Made by a program: the position numbers and the translations under genes | Assembly: GCA_009193035.1 (NCBI GenBank) | Contig: SWDT01000163.1 | Coordinates: forward strand, 213,475-277,474 | Direction: 5' to 3' | Source of the DNA: Halicephalobus mephisto | Lineage: Eukaryota > Nematoda > Chromadorea > Rhabditida > Panagrolaimidae | DNA: 64,000 bases | In this document: positions 12,053 through 24,226 of the stretch, in pieces | Layout: each line of letters begins with the position of its first letter | Position numbering within the stretch: the first letter of the stretch is position 1 | The notes under the pieces: generated by a model | Told to the model about the DNA's origin: nothing | The model's input: only the letters and a program-made list of their open reading frames with translations | Databases searched by the model: none

Positions 12053-14223
12053 TTAATCGGAAGCTGTCTTAAGAATACTATCTCTAAGAGTGTCTGGAAT
12101 GCACCAGCCGAGATTAGGATTGCTTAGTGAGGCGATACAATGCTCATCCCATCCACATCCCGTTTTGAAAGCATCGGGATTGCAAGAGATGATGTTCAAA
12201 TGCTTTTCGCTGTCATCCGAACTGACTCTCATCTCCTGGAATTGTGGAGATGGATTTCTCTTCAGATGATTGAAATAAGGATGTTCGAATGCTCGAGATT
12301 GAGATTCTGAAAAAAATTATATATAAGTGACCTTACTTCAAAAACAAACGTGAATCCGTTCGAAGCTCAAACTTTTCAACAGAACTAAAATCGAGTTCGC
12401 CGTTTGTAAGTCTGGGAATTATTTGAACATGGTAGCGTGTTCCTGGATGAAGGTTGTGAAGGACAACGGATTTCTAAAAAGAAGAGGTCAACACAGAATT
12501 ACAAGCAGCATTTACCATATTAGGGTCGGGAATATTGACTTTTCTCCACTGATCCATCGGCAAGTGCTTCCGGTCTGTATAGAGAATGACAGCACCCGCG
12601 ACATTATCGGCAATACTGTGGGGATAAGTCCAGGAGATACTCACTTTCCCTGGGGCAACGTTACGGTAAGCGAGGGAGTTGGCTTGTCTCGATTCTACTC
12701 CACGTGGAAAATTATCTAAAAAAATATAAAAGCGATAAACCGATAAAACTACCTATAGTCTTGAATCTGTAGATCGAAGGAGCTTGGATTATCTGTCCAT
12801 TATTCTTCCTAACATTGATCTTCACATAATAGACAGTCGACGTTTTGAGGTCATTGATGGAAAGGGACGCTTCTTTTCCGTCGAGTTTTATATATCTCCA
12901 TGTATGTTCAGGAGCGTCCTTGTTGTCAGAAATGTAGACATCATAACCAGCAATGGAATCGAGTTGAACATGACTAAAACCTATGTAAATTACGGTAACC
13001 AAATAAAAACAAACGGTTCTAGAATCCACTGAAGACGAACAACGTTGCTTTCACTAGAGGAGTAAATGACATCTACTTTGCTGATTGGGTTCACTGCTAC
13101 TTTCGGAGTTTTGAATTTGAACTCTCCACTTTCCGTCTCCAAGTTGTTTGCAAGGAAGGTTTTAATTTTCAAAACGTATTCTGTATCGCTTTGAAGATCA
13201 TTCAAAGTTGTGGAGGGATGATTTCCATTAAAGGAAATTTTGTTGAATTTGTAAGCACCCACAGGAGCATATTCGACTTGGTACTCTGGAATTGTCTCAT
13301 CAAAGGAGTCACTTGGATCTCAACAAACCTCGGATTTTACCAATCATTTCAGGCGGGACTTCCCAAGTGAGATTTACAGTCCCTCTGCCATCGGCTCTGA
13401 ATTGACTCGAAATAATCAAATTGCCAACTTCGAAATACTCGTCTTCTGAAACTCCTATTTAGGCTTTTTATTAAAATATTCCAAACCTTTGGGCATGCTA
13501 ATTTCAACAATGGCGGCTGTGGATGAAATTTGTTCGGGACTTTTGGCACTTCTGATTGTCATTTCATATCTTTCTCCAGGGATGAGATCATCGAGAATGA
13601 AATTAGTAGCTTCTATTTTTATCTGTTGCCTCATTTGGTTCTCTCCGGAATTCTGGGTCAATTGTTTCACATTTACAATGTAATAGACCCCAGGAACGTT
13701 GTTATACGGTTGCCATTCTAACTTGACAGTATTCGGTCCAAGAACATTTGCAGCGAAATTCAAAGGTGGCATTAAATCTCCCTCTTCGATGAGAACTCCG
13801 CCGACATTTAGTCTCTTCGAGAAGGAGATTAGTAATTGCTGACTCCAATCTTCGATTACTTGTCCTCCACGCTCCACTTTCACTTGGACCTCAAGTTCAT
13901 CTCCACTCTTGACATCTGGGAGATGAAGTCTGGCAGAATGATCTGCAGTTCTTGCCAATTTCCATTGGCTATCTGGGGACATGCGATTGATTAATCTGTA
14001 TCTCACAACGAAATGAATATCTAAAAAGAATCATTATCAAATTTATACAGGAAAATAATTGACCGTAATTTGCAACCTGGGGTTCGTAAAAATCCCAGTC
14101 AACATAAATGGAATTTGAAGGTACGTCGAATCTCGCTCTCAGGTTCTTTACCATAGGCTCAGGTAAGCCTCTAGTGGTTACTGTAGGAATAAGTAGAGGA
14201 AGAATCAATGTCAGTAGCAACAT
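12053..14223 (-). CDS. Secreted protein with five fibronectin type III domains
   Basis: Eight exons (14064-14223, 13487-14020, 13341-13454, 13015-13318, 12753-12973, 12516-12715, 12350-12473, 12053-12306) give about 636 aa. The protein starts with a signal peptide (MLLLTLILPLLIPTVTTRG). Five FN3 modules follow, each with the conserved Trp (VDW, LEW, LTW, LQW, ISW) and a late Tyr in L-x-P-G-x-x-Y type turns. A Ser-rich tail ends in a small Cys region (CNPDAFKTGCGWDEHC). No transmembrane helix is seen, so it is probably extracellular matrix or a secreted adhesion protein. The junction between exons 3 and 4 needs a 22-nt GT-AG intron (13319-13340) or contains a frameshift. Exact orthology is not recognised. 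Confidence 0.75.
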
Positions 14224-15104
14224 TTCCAAAGGAAGTAGTCACTGACCAATCAGATGAATCAACTGACAGCAGAGTAACGTTTGTTAAATTTCAAAGTTGA
14301 AAACAAGTGCTTTAAAATTCTTATCTTGACGTTTTAAAGGACGGTTCGAGGTCAACATAGCAAAGCTTCCCGATAACGTGGCTGACCAACTGGCACTGCC
14401 ACTGACACCGAAACTAATAGCCACAAGCTGAAAGTATTGCAAACATCCATTATTTGATTAATTTCATCGTTATTACGATTTTCTGAAAGTTTCTAGAATC
14501 TTCCAGAGTTTAATAGAGTTCTAAAATCTTCGAAAATCTCGCGGAATTCTCTGAAATCTCCTGGAATCCAACGGGAACTTGTAGAATAAATCTTTGGAAT
14601 TTTCGTTTTTAAAAATCTCTCGAAATCCAGGTCAAGATGATTTCATTGCAATCCCCTTTTGTTTTTATGATAGTATGAGTACTTCGTTTATAACAGATCA
14701 TTCATTGGACTAAATCATTTACTATGGTTTTTGGTTCCTATGAAGGCCCGATGAATAATTAAATTCAGGCAAAACCGAACCTGTTGAGAGGAATGAGAAT
14801 TTACTAAACATCTAACCACGGGGATTGGATTCAGTCTGATGGAATTCATATTAAATTGGAATAGCTTAAAGAATGCTTGGTTAACGAATAGAACTGTGAC
14901 AGCGGAACCGGATTCTTTGCTGATAGAGAGATATGTACAGATCTAATCAAGACTACAATAAGGCCCTCTAATATCAAACCAGATTGGAATAGAGGCAATA
15001 AAATGAGCAACAGTTTTAACTGAATGATTACCGCGGAATGGAGTTCTGGTCACGGTAATAACTAAACCGGTTGAGATAATGAATGTATTTTTGGGATTTC
15101 TGAA
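14224..15104. repeat. Intergenic with TTC/GAA-rich repeat
   Basis: About 880 bp between two minus-strand genes. From 14470 to 14640 lies a stretch of degenerate TTCTAGAA-like units (GAAAGTTTCTAGAATCTTCCAGAG and relatives). It belongs to a dispersed family seen elsewhere in the window. No gene. Confidence 0.5.
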
Positions 15105-18100
15105 TTAGACGAATGTGTCCATCGGACGCTGAACATTGACATTGGAGGTTCCGTTGCCAAAATTACTGCCTTGTCGATCTGACACTGGAGACTGGAAGAG
15201 GTTATCAAACCACTCAACATTCTAGAAATCCGATAATTAGTTATTTAATTAAAATTCAATATCTTACTGGCTCTTGCATCTCTCCGTTGAGGACATCGTT
15301 GATGGCTTGTTCCTGATGAGGTTCAATCGACAAGGTATCGTTTTCCATACTTGGTGGCTCGACGTCAAAGTTCTGATGTTGATCGAAGTTTGAATGTTGA
15401 TAGTTGTTAACTTGGACATACTGTCCTTCCATTCTTCGAAGACTGAACATATCATTAGTTGAGTGAACGTCAGATTCACACTCAGCAGCTAGGAAATTCG
15501 CGAGTTCAACAGGGGTGTATCCAAGAATTTCCCTTCCATCATTAGAATCGCTATTGGAAACCCCTTGCTGATCATCGCGGAGAACATCCATCAGATCGTC
15601 AAAGTCTTCATTTTTGGAGAAGTCATATCTTTGAGTAGCAGCAAATTCTTGATGTTGTTTGCTGAATTGAATTCTTTCTGGAGAATTCCCATTGGCGGGT
15701 TTACTATAACAATCAACATGACAAAAAGAGTTGTTTCCTTCATGAACAAAGACTGCAGTAGTACAAATTTCTTCTGGATGGTTGTATTGGATTTTATCGT
15801 CAGAATGTTGTGAAAAATCTTCATTCGTCACCAAATGGAATCCATTCAACTGAGGAACCAGGTCAGAAGAAGCGTCATTTGTAATAGATTCTTCACGGCT
15901 TGCTGTATTGGGTTCATGATTTTCGCGAGTTGCATCGATAACAGATCGGAAAATTTCTTCCATATCAATGGACGACTTTTCCCCTGTTTTAGTCGGAGGT
16001 TGTTTCTCAAAGGCCTCAGGTCGAGACCAAATCGAACGAGATCCACTACTCTTCCTCTTATTACTTTTTGGGTTCTTTTTAGGAGTAAGTTCATTTGTTG
16101 TCTCTACGTTGTTTTTCTCAATAAATGGAGAGGAAACGGGAGTATCATCAATTACTACAATTTGAGTAGGCCTTGGAAGCTCATTTGGGGTAGATTCGTT
16201 TTCTGTCTGATTCTGCATCTGCTGTTCTCTCGCCTGTTGGAGTTGATGATTTCGTTCCAACTGATATCGTCTTAGAAGCTGAACGATGAGTAAGGCAGTT
16301 CTTCCATCTTGTTTAATCAGCCTTACAATGTCCTGAACAGCTTGTTCAATATGTAATTCTTCTTGTAGTTTCTGTTCAACTTGGAGTAGTTGTTGATAGT
16401 TGTTTGCTCTCGTTTGTATTGCTTGTTGTTGGGATTTATGCTGCAGAAAATGTTGAATATGCATTTTGTTGATATTCTTCATATCCAAGTTGTTGAGGAT
16501 AATTTCAGCTTGAGTACATTGTTTCCCTGTTGTTTTATCCGTCCTCAGTTGGAGTTTCTTAGCAGCAATTATTAGTTTTTGCTCACGGCGAAGTTGTTCT
16601 TGAGACTTGGCTAACTCTTTTTGCATATCATCAATAAGACGTTGTTGTTGACGAAGGTTTTCTTCATGCTGAGCAAATGTCTTGGCTGTCACTCTAAAGC
16701 AATAAATTGTTCAGTTCTCAGTAAAATATACAACTTACAAATTGTTATGATCAATTTCATCGAGAGAAACATCATTGTCGTCCATGTCAAGTTGATTTGG
16801 ATCTTGAGCAGCATGTAAGCTCTGAGTCCCATCTTCATCAGTACTCATGAGCATCTCGATGTTATTCTGATCTGTTTGCTGAGTCATATGGACAGATGGA
16901 GTACTATGTCGACGATGAGCAACAGATGACACCGTTTGGTCTACGGTAGACTTCCCTGCCATTGGTTGGCAATTCTGAGGTACAGTCATCATTATGGATT
17001 GTGATTTATTCAACACTGGGGAACAGAGATCAATTTGTCCATTCTTTTGCTGTGATTTCGATTTCTTCACTGTATTTGCTTCAGAAGTTGGGATTGGATT
17101 TTGAGATGCTGCAGCGATGCATCCAGCACAATTCGGAACCATGGATCTACATTCCGGGATAATCCCTGTTGTTGTTGATTTTGCAAGTGTGAACTGAAAC
17201 AGTATTTTTGCAAATAATGCAATATCCAGGTTTATGGGAATTTTTGCAGTGGGCGTTAAGTTTAAACTATAAAGAATGGGATGAATGAAATGAATAAAAT
17301 GAGGTGTTTGTTGCCTGAAGAACCTATTTGTTTTCGAAAAAGTTGTCATTAATCTATTTGAATGGAACAAAAATCACGGCAATTTTGAAGCAGTTTAAAC
17401 CAAGAGCTAAATGAATAGTAACAGTTGTCAAAACGCCGGAAATAACCTTGATCTCGGTTTTGGAAAATTGACCAGCAGAAAGTAATAATATTGATCAATA
17501 TGTATTTTGATCTCATATAAAGAAACTTACTTGACCACCAGAACCCATTTGAGAGAAGCTGAAAGTCGGTTCGCAGATTTTAGGTTCAGGGAAGGCGAAT
17601 GACTCTCCTGAAGTCGATATTAATTGAGTTCCATTGCATTGAGCACAATTGCAAGGAACAATAGATTTCGATTGAACAGCTTGAGGAACGGTAGCAACTC
17701 CAACTACGGAACCATTAGCATCAACGAGCTTGAATAAAAGTGGATTCTCCCCTTGCGTTACTGGAGACTTATTAAGGACTTGGACAACTTTACCATTTGG
17801 AGGAATTTGAAGTACAAGAGATTTTTGAGGAATACTTGGCTGGCATTGTTGTAAGTAATCATGGATGACATCTTGAGCTGGTTGGCATGGCATTGATTGA
17901 CAACTGGCAACATGTCGATGACCACAATTATTCTGTTGATAAGTAACAAAGGAGGTAGACGTTTCAACTGAGTCCTCAGCAGCTAGATTAGCAAGAATAG
18001 CATCTTCATAAGGTCGAAGTCTCTCTAACAACTGAGTTTTAGATCCAGAGACTGGAAGTTGTCTTTTCTTGCATTCGTTCTTGAGATCTTGAACTTTGAA

Positions 18101-21100
18101 GTCAGCCAATTTGCTCTTTGGTTTCTCTGTTTCCATCGGTACAGACATAAAAGCATCCCCAGAAGCTGGAGATGCACTTCTAGAGCAGCCAGACGACAGG
18201 TGAGTGGCTTGGTTGTTAGAATTAGCTGAAGACATACTGAAGCTGCTTCTGGTGGAGTGGACACCCGTTCCATCAACAGACTGCAAAGGAGTGGAACAAT
18301 TACTTGTTGAGGAACTCATTGCTGGAGTCAGAGCATTAGCTTCTGATGACGGATTCTTATGATGTTCCTCATGCCATTGAAGGAATATTTGTTGTTGCTT
18401 CAAAGTAATCTCGTAGTTGTTCTCAGATCGAGTTTGGGAAATATGTTGGTCACCGTCAGTTTCCATTGCAGAAATAATATTATTAGGACATTCTGGGGCG
18501 TTTGAAGATCCTTCATTGAATCTTTTATTTGCAGAAAGATTCTTCAATTTGACAACTTTACCACCATTGCTACAGTTGTTGTCATATGGCGTACTTGCCC
18601 TGTGGATCTGTTGAGATTTCTTCCGGATTTTCGCTTTAGGACCATTACTAGTCAAATCGGGGGTCTGAGTAAGTGGAATCTGAGCTTGATTCACATCTTC
18701 AAATCGATTAGGTGCCAATTGAGTGGATATCATTCCTATTGAATTCGAATCAGTATCCCTGGGTTCTACTGGAGTGAAAGGCAAACGGCCTTCTTGAATC
18801 GCCTGTTCCAATTCGGCATCCACCTGGAGGATTTTTCGGGTAACCAACTCAAGGGGTCCCGGTCGTTTTCTCAGCTTACTGTTGAGATTGTCCGCAAGTT
18901 TGTTTCGCTTGAGCAATTGACCGCGTACTTGAACAAGCGGATCAATGCCGGCGTCTATAATTTAAAGTCGTAATCTTTAACAAAGAATTACTATAAACAA
19001 AGAAATGGAATTTAAAACTCGTATATAAACGCGGGTTGCAATCCCTCGCTATCCTTCATTTTTGTCTGGCCAGGTTCACGTTACAACATGTTTTTAAGCT
19101 GGGATACGGCAAAAACTAATCTGATAAACAACCTGGACCGCAATTGCCAGTCAAAAAACGGAAGGAAACATTTGTCGGTTTTCTTGGATGGAACTTTGTT
19201 TTTCTATAGCAACCTTAAATCCAGAGTGCATGGATAAGAAAGTCCAACTTAACGATATGGTTGCAGATTGAAAACTGTGCGATGGAGTAACTTAGCAAAG
19301 TTTGCGTTTCTTGCTGACGCAGTACATTCAATAGTCCTGAGTACTTCAGAAACAAGCTCGGAGTAAAAACCGTCAAGAAATTGTCATAAAAAATTCTTCT
19401 CCAAGATATTTAGCAAGTTTAAATGAATAAAATTCCTACTGATCAAGAATTGATTATTTTGAATTGGATATTTCAAAGCAAACATGATGGATTTCAACAT
19501 TGATCTGGATTTGAGCTCAAAATCGGATCGGCGTTTCTTTTAAGATATGTTTGCAGCTGGATCAACGAGCTTTACGACAGCGGCAGAAAGAATGCTAAGG
19601 TATCGCGGCATCATTTTTTCGTTATTGCACTGACTTCATAATTTAAGATCGCCAAAAGCCCGCTGGCAATTGAGATTTTTGCACATATTGCAGCTCATGG
19701 CATTTTGCAAATCTCTAGTGCGTTACTTTGGAACAGCCGGTCCATGATTTTGCAGATTTTTCGGGAAAATATTAAAACTCACTGCTGAGCAAGATACCCT
19801 GAGTTACGAGATCCCGTCTAGGAGGTCTCCTTTCGATTCGACGACGGAGAATTTCACGTTGTTGAAATCGATGGGAATCTGAGCCTTCAGCTAAAATAAT
19901 TAAGATAAAGATGTCCATGTGAAACATTTAGGATATAAAAAGCACCCCCGCAAAAACGTGACAGCTGGGAATCCAAGGGCAAAGTTGAGGATTTAATCTT
20001 TAGTGAGTTAATGTACTTGTTTCCACATGGCGAAAAAGACAAAATGCAAAATCGTCAATACGACTTGAACCCCGCAAGTTTGACTTTTTATACATCATCA
20101 GGGAAATAGTGGAACATACGTATTCCCGATCCGGAAATAATAAAACAACAAAAAGTGAATCAGATTATGACGAAAGAAACTTTGGAACACATTGAAATTA
20201 TAATAGGCAAATTTGAGTTTTATTGATGACGGGCTATAGCTAATGAATCAAAATGCCGAATTTTTTAGCACAACAAAAAGCAATTGCATAGTCGGAATAG
20301 ACAAAACGAATTGCCGCTGTTGTGCAGCAAGACAAAGTTCTTGATGCAGGGATCTGCGAGATTTTACTACCCGAACTGACCATGTGGTGCCACTTGAATT
20401 TTTGATATTTCAACCGATCCTAGATAAAGCTGGGAGTGAAGATATTCAAAAACAGAAAATAAGAGATCGTTCGATTCAAAAAAGTAGGCATTAAGCGGAA
20501 GTAAGAGGTATTTGAGGGTGGAGTTCGAACAAGTTTCAGAGTAAACAACACGAATGAGGTGATTTAGGAAGATATCAGTTGTCTTTTTACCTTGAGCCAA
20601 GAAATAAATGACTGCTGGCCTCTCATCCCAATCAAATCTGTCAACGGAAGCTATCAGAAAAAATTTTCTGACGCAAAACATTTCCAAGCCCACTGATTCT
20701 ATGTAATTAATCTTAAAACACCTTTAAATTTCAGTAATTGAACTACGATTTAAAATAGAGGAAAAACTGTCAAGAGTGGATAGCACGTGGAATAAACTTT
20801 TTGCGCAACACTTGAAGATTCGCGCTTTCAGGACCCACTCCCTTCTAATAGAACTCAAGAAGTTAGTACATGTGTCAATAACTTAGTTGATCATGCAGCG
20901 TAGTTCCTTTTTTCAATGAAACTCAATATCCAGAACACTACTTCCTTGAATAACAGATTTTGCAGATCTCGATGTTATTCGAAAGACGGAAATGTATTTT
21001 TCGACGAAAATATACACGGTTCTAATTCTTTATATATTAGTTGTGTATTCAAGTAAGTTGTTATCATAATATGATAAAGCATAATGAATGGCTGATAAAA

Positions 21101-22486
21101 CAATCTCTTAGAAGTTGCTCTAGAAACGCACGAAAAACCTTAGAAATGTCCAATCTGGAAGGAATTAGTGCAGCATAAATTAATATCAATATGATATTGT
21201 TCTTGATATAATAATAATAACAGTATCATTAATAGTGGATTTTGTATCCTTTCTTACCGATTGCTCCAAACATTTTACCATTTTTTAAATAACTAAATTA
21301 TTGGTAGTTTTTTGAGGTAAATTTTGTGAATCCTTTACAATAGTGTTTTTTGTTACAGAAATTATTACATTAGTTCATCTTTGGTAATTCTTGAACTTTA
21401 ATTCCTCGAAAATTCATTATAAGATCACAATCTGGAAAACATGTGGATTGAGACAGAAAGGGGATTTTATCCCCGTTAAACCATTGTCTAGTATCATCAA
21501 TGACATGAATTTTCGCATCACTCTGTTGAAAGACAAATCTTTATCGTCGATATCACTTCAAAAACAGTAAAAGCTTCCTTTCAAGAAGACAATGAATATC
21601 TTCTGTTATTTACTTTACAAATAATAAAATTGAGTTTAAGCTTTCCAAATTGAGAAAAAGCCACTCATACTACAATTAAATTATCACTGAAGGTAAAATA
21701 GGAAAAATACTTGGGTTCTTTCCGTAAATCGTACTATTAATACTTATATTTATCAAGACCATCGAGATTAAATCCTCTTTCATAAGATAATTCTAAAAGA
21801 GGAGTGCACTTCCAGTATATTCCTCATAACTAGTGAACTGCTTATTCTGAGACATAATAAAATAGCAGCAATAAATAAAAATAAACAAATTTACGCAAAA
21901 AATTAGGACCAAGGTGTAATTATGCTTCATATATTCCTATTAAATTTCGATATTTCTATGATTTCACGCGCGTTTACAACTTCCAAGGTTTTTTAGATAT
22001 TATGTCCTGTCATATCACGATAATTACTTACTTGAATTTGCAGCTGAAAGTGAAAAACCAAAACTATATTTTTTTTGTCAAAGAATATAATGCTTTTGTG
22101 GATATCTTCAACAAAGCAACTTACTTCGGAGGATTCCGCGCTCGATCAATATATCGGGCTCTGGCCTCTTTGCAAGCTTAATTTGCAAGGCTGAAATCAT
22201 ATATCATCTTGTGAAGCTGTTTAATGCACCTACATTGTTTATTTGATTGCAGGTTTTTCTTTAGTGATTTCTGATCAATTAAGATTGGAACACGTCTTCT
22301 CTTCGGCAAAAGCGGTGTAGGTGGAGGTAATGGTGCCGGAGGGACAACTGTTGCTGATAAAGTCTGTTTGTTCGATGCATTTTGAAAAACTGCTCCATGT
22401 ATACTTGGGGCAAAGCTCACTGGAATAAATATCACAGGTACCGGCTGGGGTTTTGGCAGAATTGGGGCCGCTGTTGATGCTGCCAT
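15105..22486 (-). CDS. Myocardin-related transcription factor (MRTF/MKL)
   Basis: Coactivator of serum response factor, normally controlled by actin binding to RPEL motifs. Proposed exons: 22234-22486 (tentative), 19783-19890, 17531-18954, 16739-17193, 15268-16693, 15105-15221, about 1260 aa with phases that fit. One RPEL unit (core ERRPPRRDLV, about residue 105) and a second (RKRPGPLELV, about 150) match RPEL2 and RPEL3 of vertebrate MRTF, including spacing and the LADNLN lead-in; RPEL1 was not found. A basic stretch (KAKIRKKSQQ) is near 230. A SAP domain (DLKNECKKRQLPVSGSKTQL) lies at about 402-442, a Gln/Glu-rich coiled coil at about 750-790, an acidic FDDLMDVLRDD, and a terminal NVEWFDNLFQ like vertebrate family members. 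The Pro-rich first exon (KRRRVPILID) is joined only by phase compatibility across 2.3 kb. Confidence 0.85.
19891..22233. other. Large presumed MRTF intron
   Basis: AT-rich DNA between the RPEL exon and the tentative first exon. A 108-codon minus-strand ORF (20367-20693) is present but has no recognisable motif. An alternative MRTF first exon could lie here. Confidence 0.4.
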
Positions 22487-22920
22487 TAATCTAAATTTAA
22501 TGCATAACTAATAACGATCAATTAATTAATATACCAACTTGGAATGTCTGATGAAGAAATTCTTGAAAATACTACAGAATCAGATTTTTAGTTAAAATAA
22601 TGAGAACGTGAATCAAATTGTAAATCGAAAAGGTTATAAAATCGAGTGACGAACGCAAAATGCAAATAAACCCTCCATGTTGTCGTTAGTCACAAAAGGC
22701 CAAGAAAGTTGAGTTTGGTTTTTTGACTTTTTTAAAATTGCCTCTGAATTTCTTTGATATTAAAGGAGATTAATCCCAAGTCCACCTGTTCGTTCCCTTA
22801 GACATCGCCGCAAGGAGACAGGAAGATCTCGAGTTTATCCCGTGTGGCAATTGGTTTTTGTCATTGACCTTGAGATTGCTTTGATTTTGACTCGTCTATT
22901 TCACAGATTTCTTCCTGATT

Positions 22921-23908
22921 ATGAAGTTAATTCCTGTATTTTTTATTTCATTCCTCAGTATCTGTGGAGGTTTGTAATTTTACAATATTCTTCAACTATC
23001 TCTTGTGTTTCAGGATGGGAAATTAAGTTAAGTCCTAATCCTGAAGCAGTATCGATCGGACAACGACCGGCAGGCACACCGATCGCCATTATGTGTATTG
23101 TTTCCGATCTGTCTGAAGATGCCAGACCAAAAATAAGCTGGACAAAATATCAATCCGAAAACAACGATAATAACGGGAGCATTTTGATGTTTGAAGCTCT
23201 TTATCAACAAAATTTATCTTCAATTTCAGGACAGATCGCGTGAATATTAAAACCTTGGACCCTTTCACTACCAGTCTGGTTATCCAGAATGGGTCCTTAG
23301 ACGACAATGGGGTCTACATCTGCAAAGCTTCGTTCAACGGAGAAGAGAAACAAGTCACTATTGATATTAATTTCTTTGGTAAAATCACTGTTTTACCTTG
23401 TGTTCAATGTTAAATTTCAGAAGAACTTCATTTCGAAGACAACACTGTTGAGATTGATTCCCCTCAGGAAGGGGTAGCCGTTAATCTTTCGTGTCGAGTT
23501 CAACAAACGTACCAGGCTGAACTTGTCACGATGTGGGAAAAAGGAATCGTTGCATTGACTCCAAGCAAGTTTTTTTTCTTCTAGTCTTAACTAATCCGTC
23601 TTCGCTTTAGAGTCTGAGAGGAATTACACGTTTTTTTCAAATGGACAAGTGCTCCAAATCAACAATTATTCTTCATCTTTGGACGAAGGAGTATATCATT
23701 GTAAGGTCTTCGATCGTCGAACGGGATCAATGATTAATAAACAAATAAAAATTGGTTTGTTATTTTGACAGCTAATTAAAACAAAGATTACTTTACAGGA
23801 AGATTGATCAAGAAACGCCAGCAATTCTGCATGCATTTGTGTACAAATCTCTGCAACAGCCTCTATGTGAAACCATTTGAACACGGAACATCCCTTCGTC
23901 GTACATAA
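22921..23908 (+). CDS. Secreted two-Ig-domain protein (ZIG-like)
   Basis: Six exons (22921-22969, 23014-23188, 23230-23378, 23421-23564, 23611-23754, 23799-23908) give about 256 aa. A signal peptide (MKLIPVFFISFLSICGG) is followed by two Ig domains. The first has Cys in AIMCIV, Trp in ISWTK and Cys in DDNGVYICKA. The second has Cys in VNLSCRV, Trp in VTMWEK and Cys in DEGVYHCKV. A short basic, Cys-containing tail follows with no membrane segment or GPI signal. Nematode ZIG proteins (secreted, two Ig domains, neuronal position maintenance) have this architecture, so that is the closest analogy. The fourth intron works only as a GC-AG intron with donor GCAAGT. Confidence 0.8.
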
Positions 23909-24226
23909 TTACAATATTACATCGTTAATTTAATCATATTATTATGATGTTCATAAATAAGAATTGTTATGAAGTTATCTCGATGGAAGTGTTTAGAAAT
24001 TCTTGGAGAATTTCAAACTTTTAATAAAAGATACGAAAAAAGACCGAGTGAAAAGAAAACAAAATTTAGTAATGAATTGCTAGAGTTATCATATTCTTCG
24101 TTATTGTCATTCTCATGTCCGTTATGCGGGAATTCAAGAATTTCAAAATAATATACAGTCTTTTTTAACTGTAGCACTTTTCTAAACAAAAATAGTAACT
24201 TGTAAATTTGTTCATTATCGTTGGAA

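Noticed and set aside
20367..20693. 108-codon minus-strand ORF inside the presumed MRTF intron
   Set aside because: No recognised motif, no splice partner with matching phase, and surrounding DNA is AT-rich; kept only as a note.
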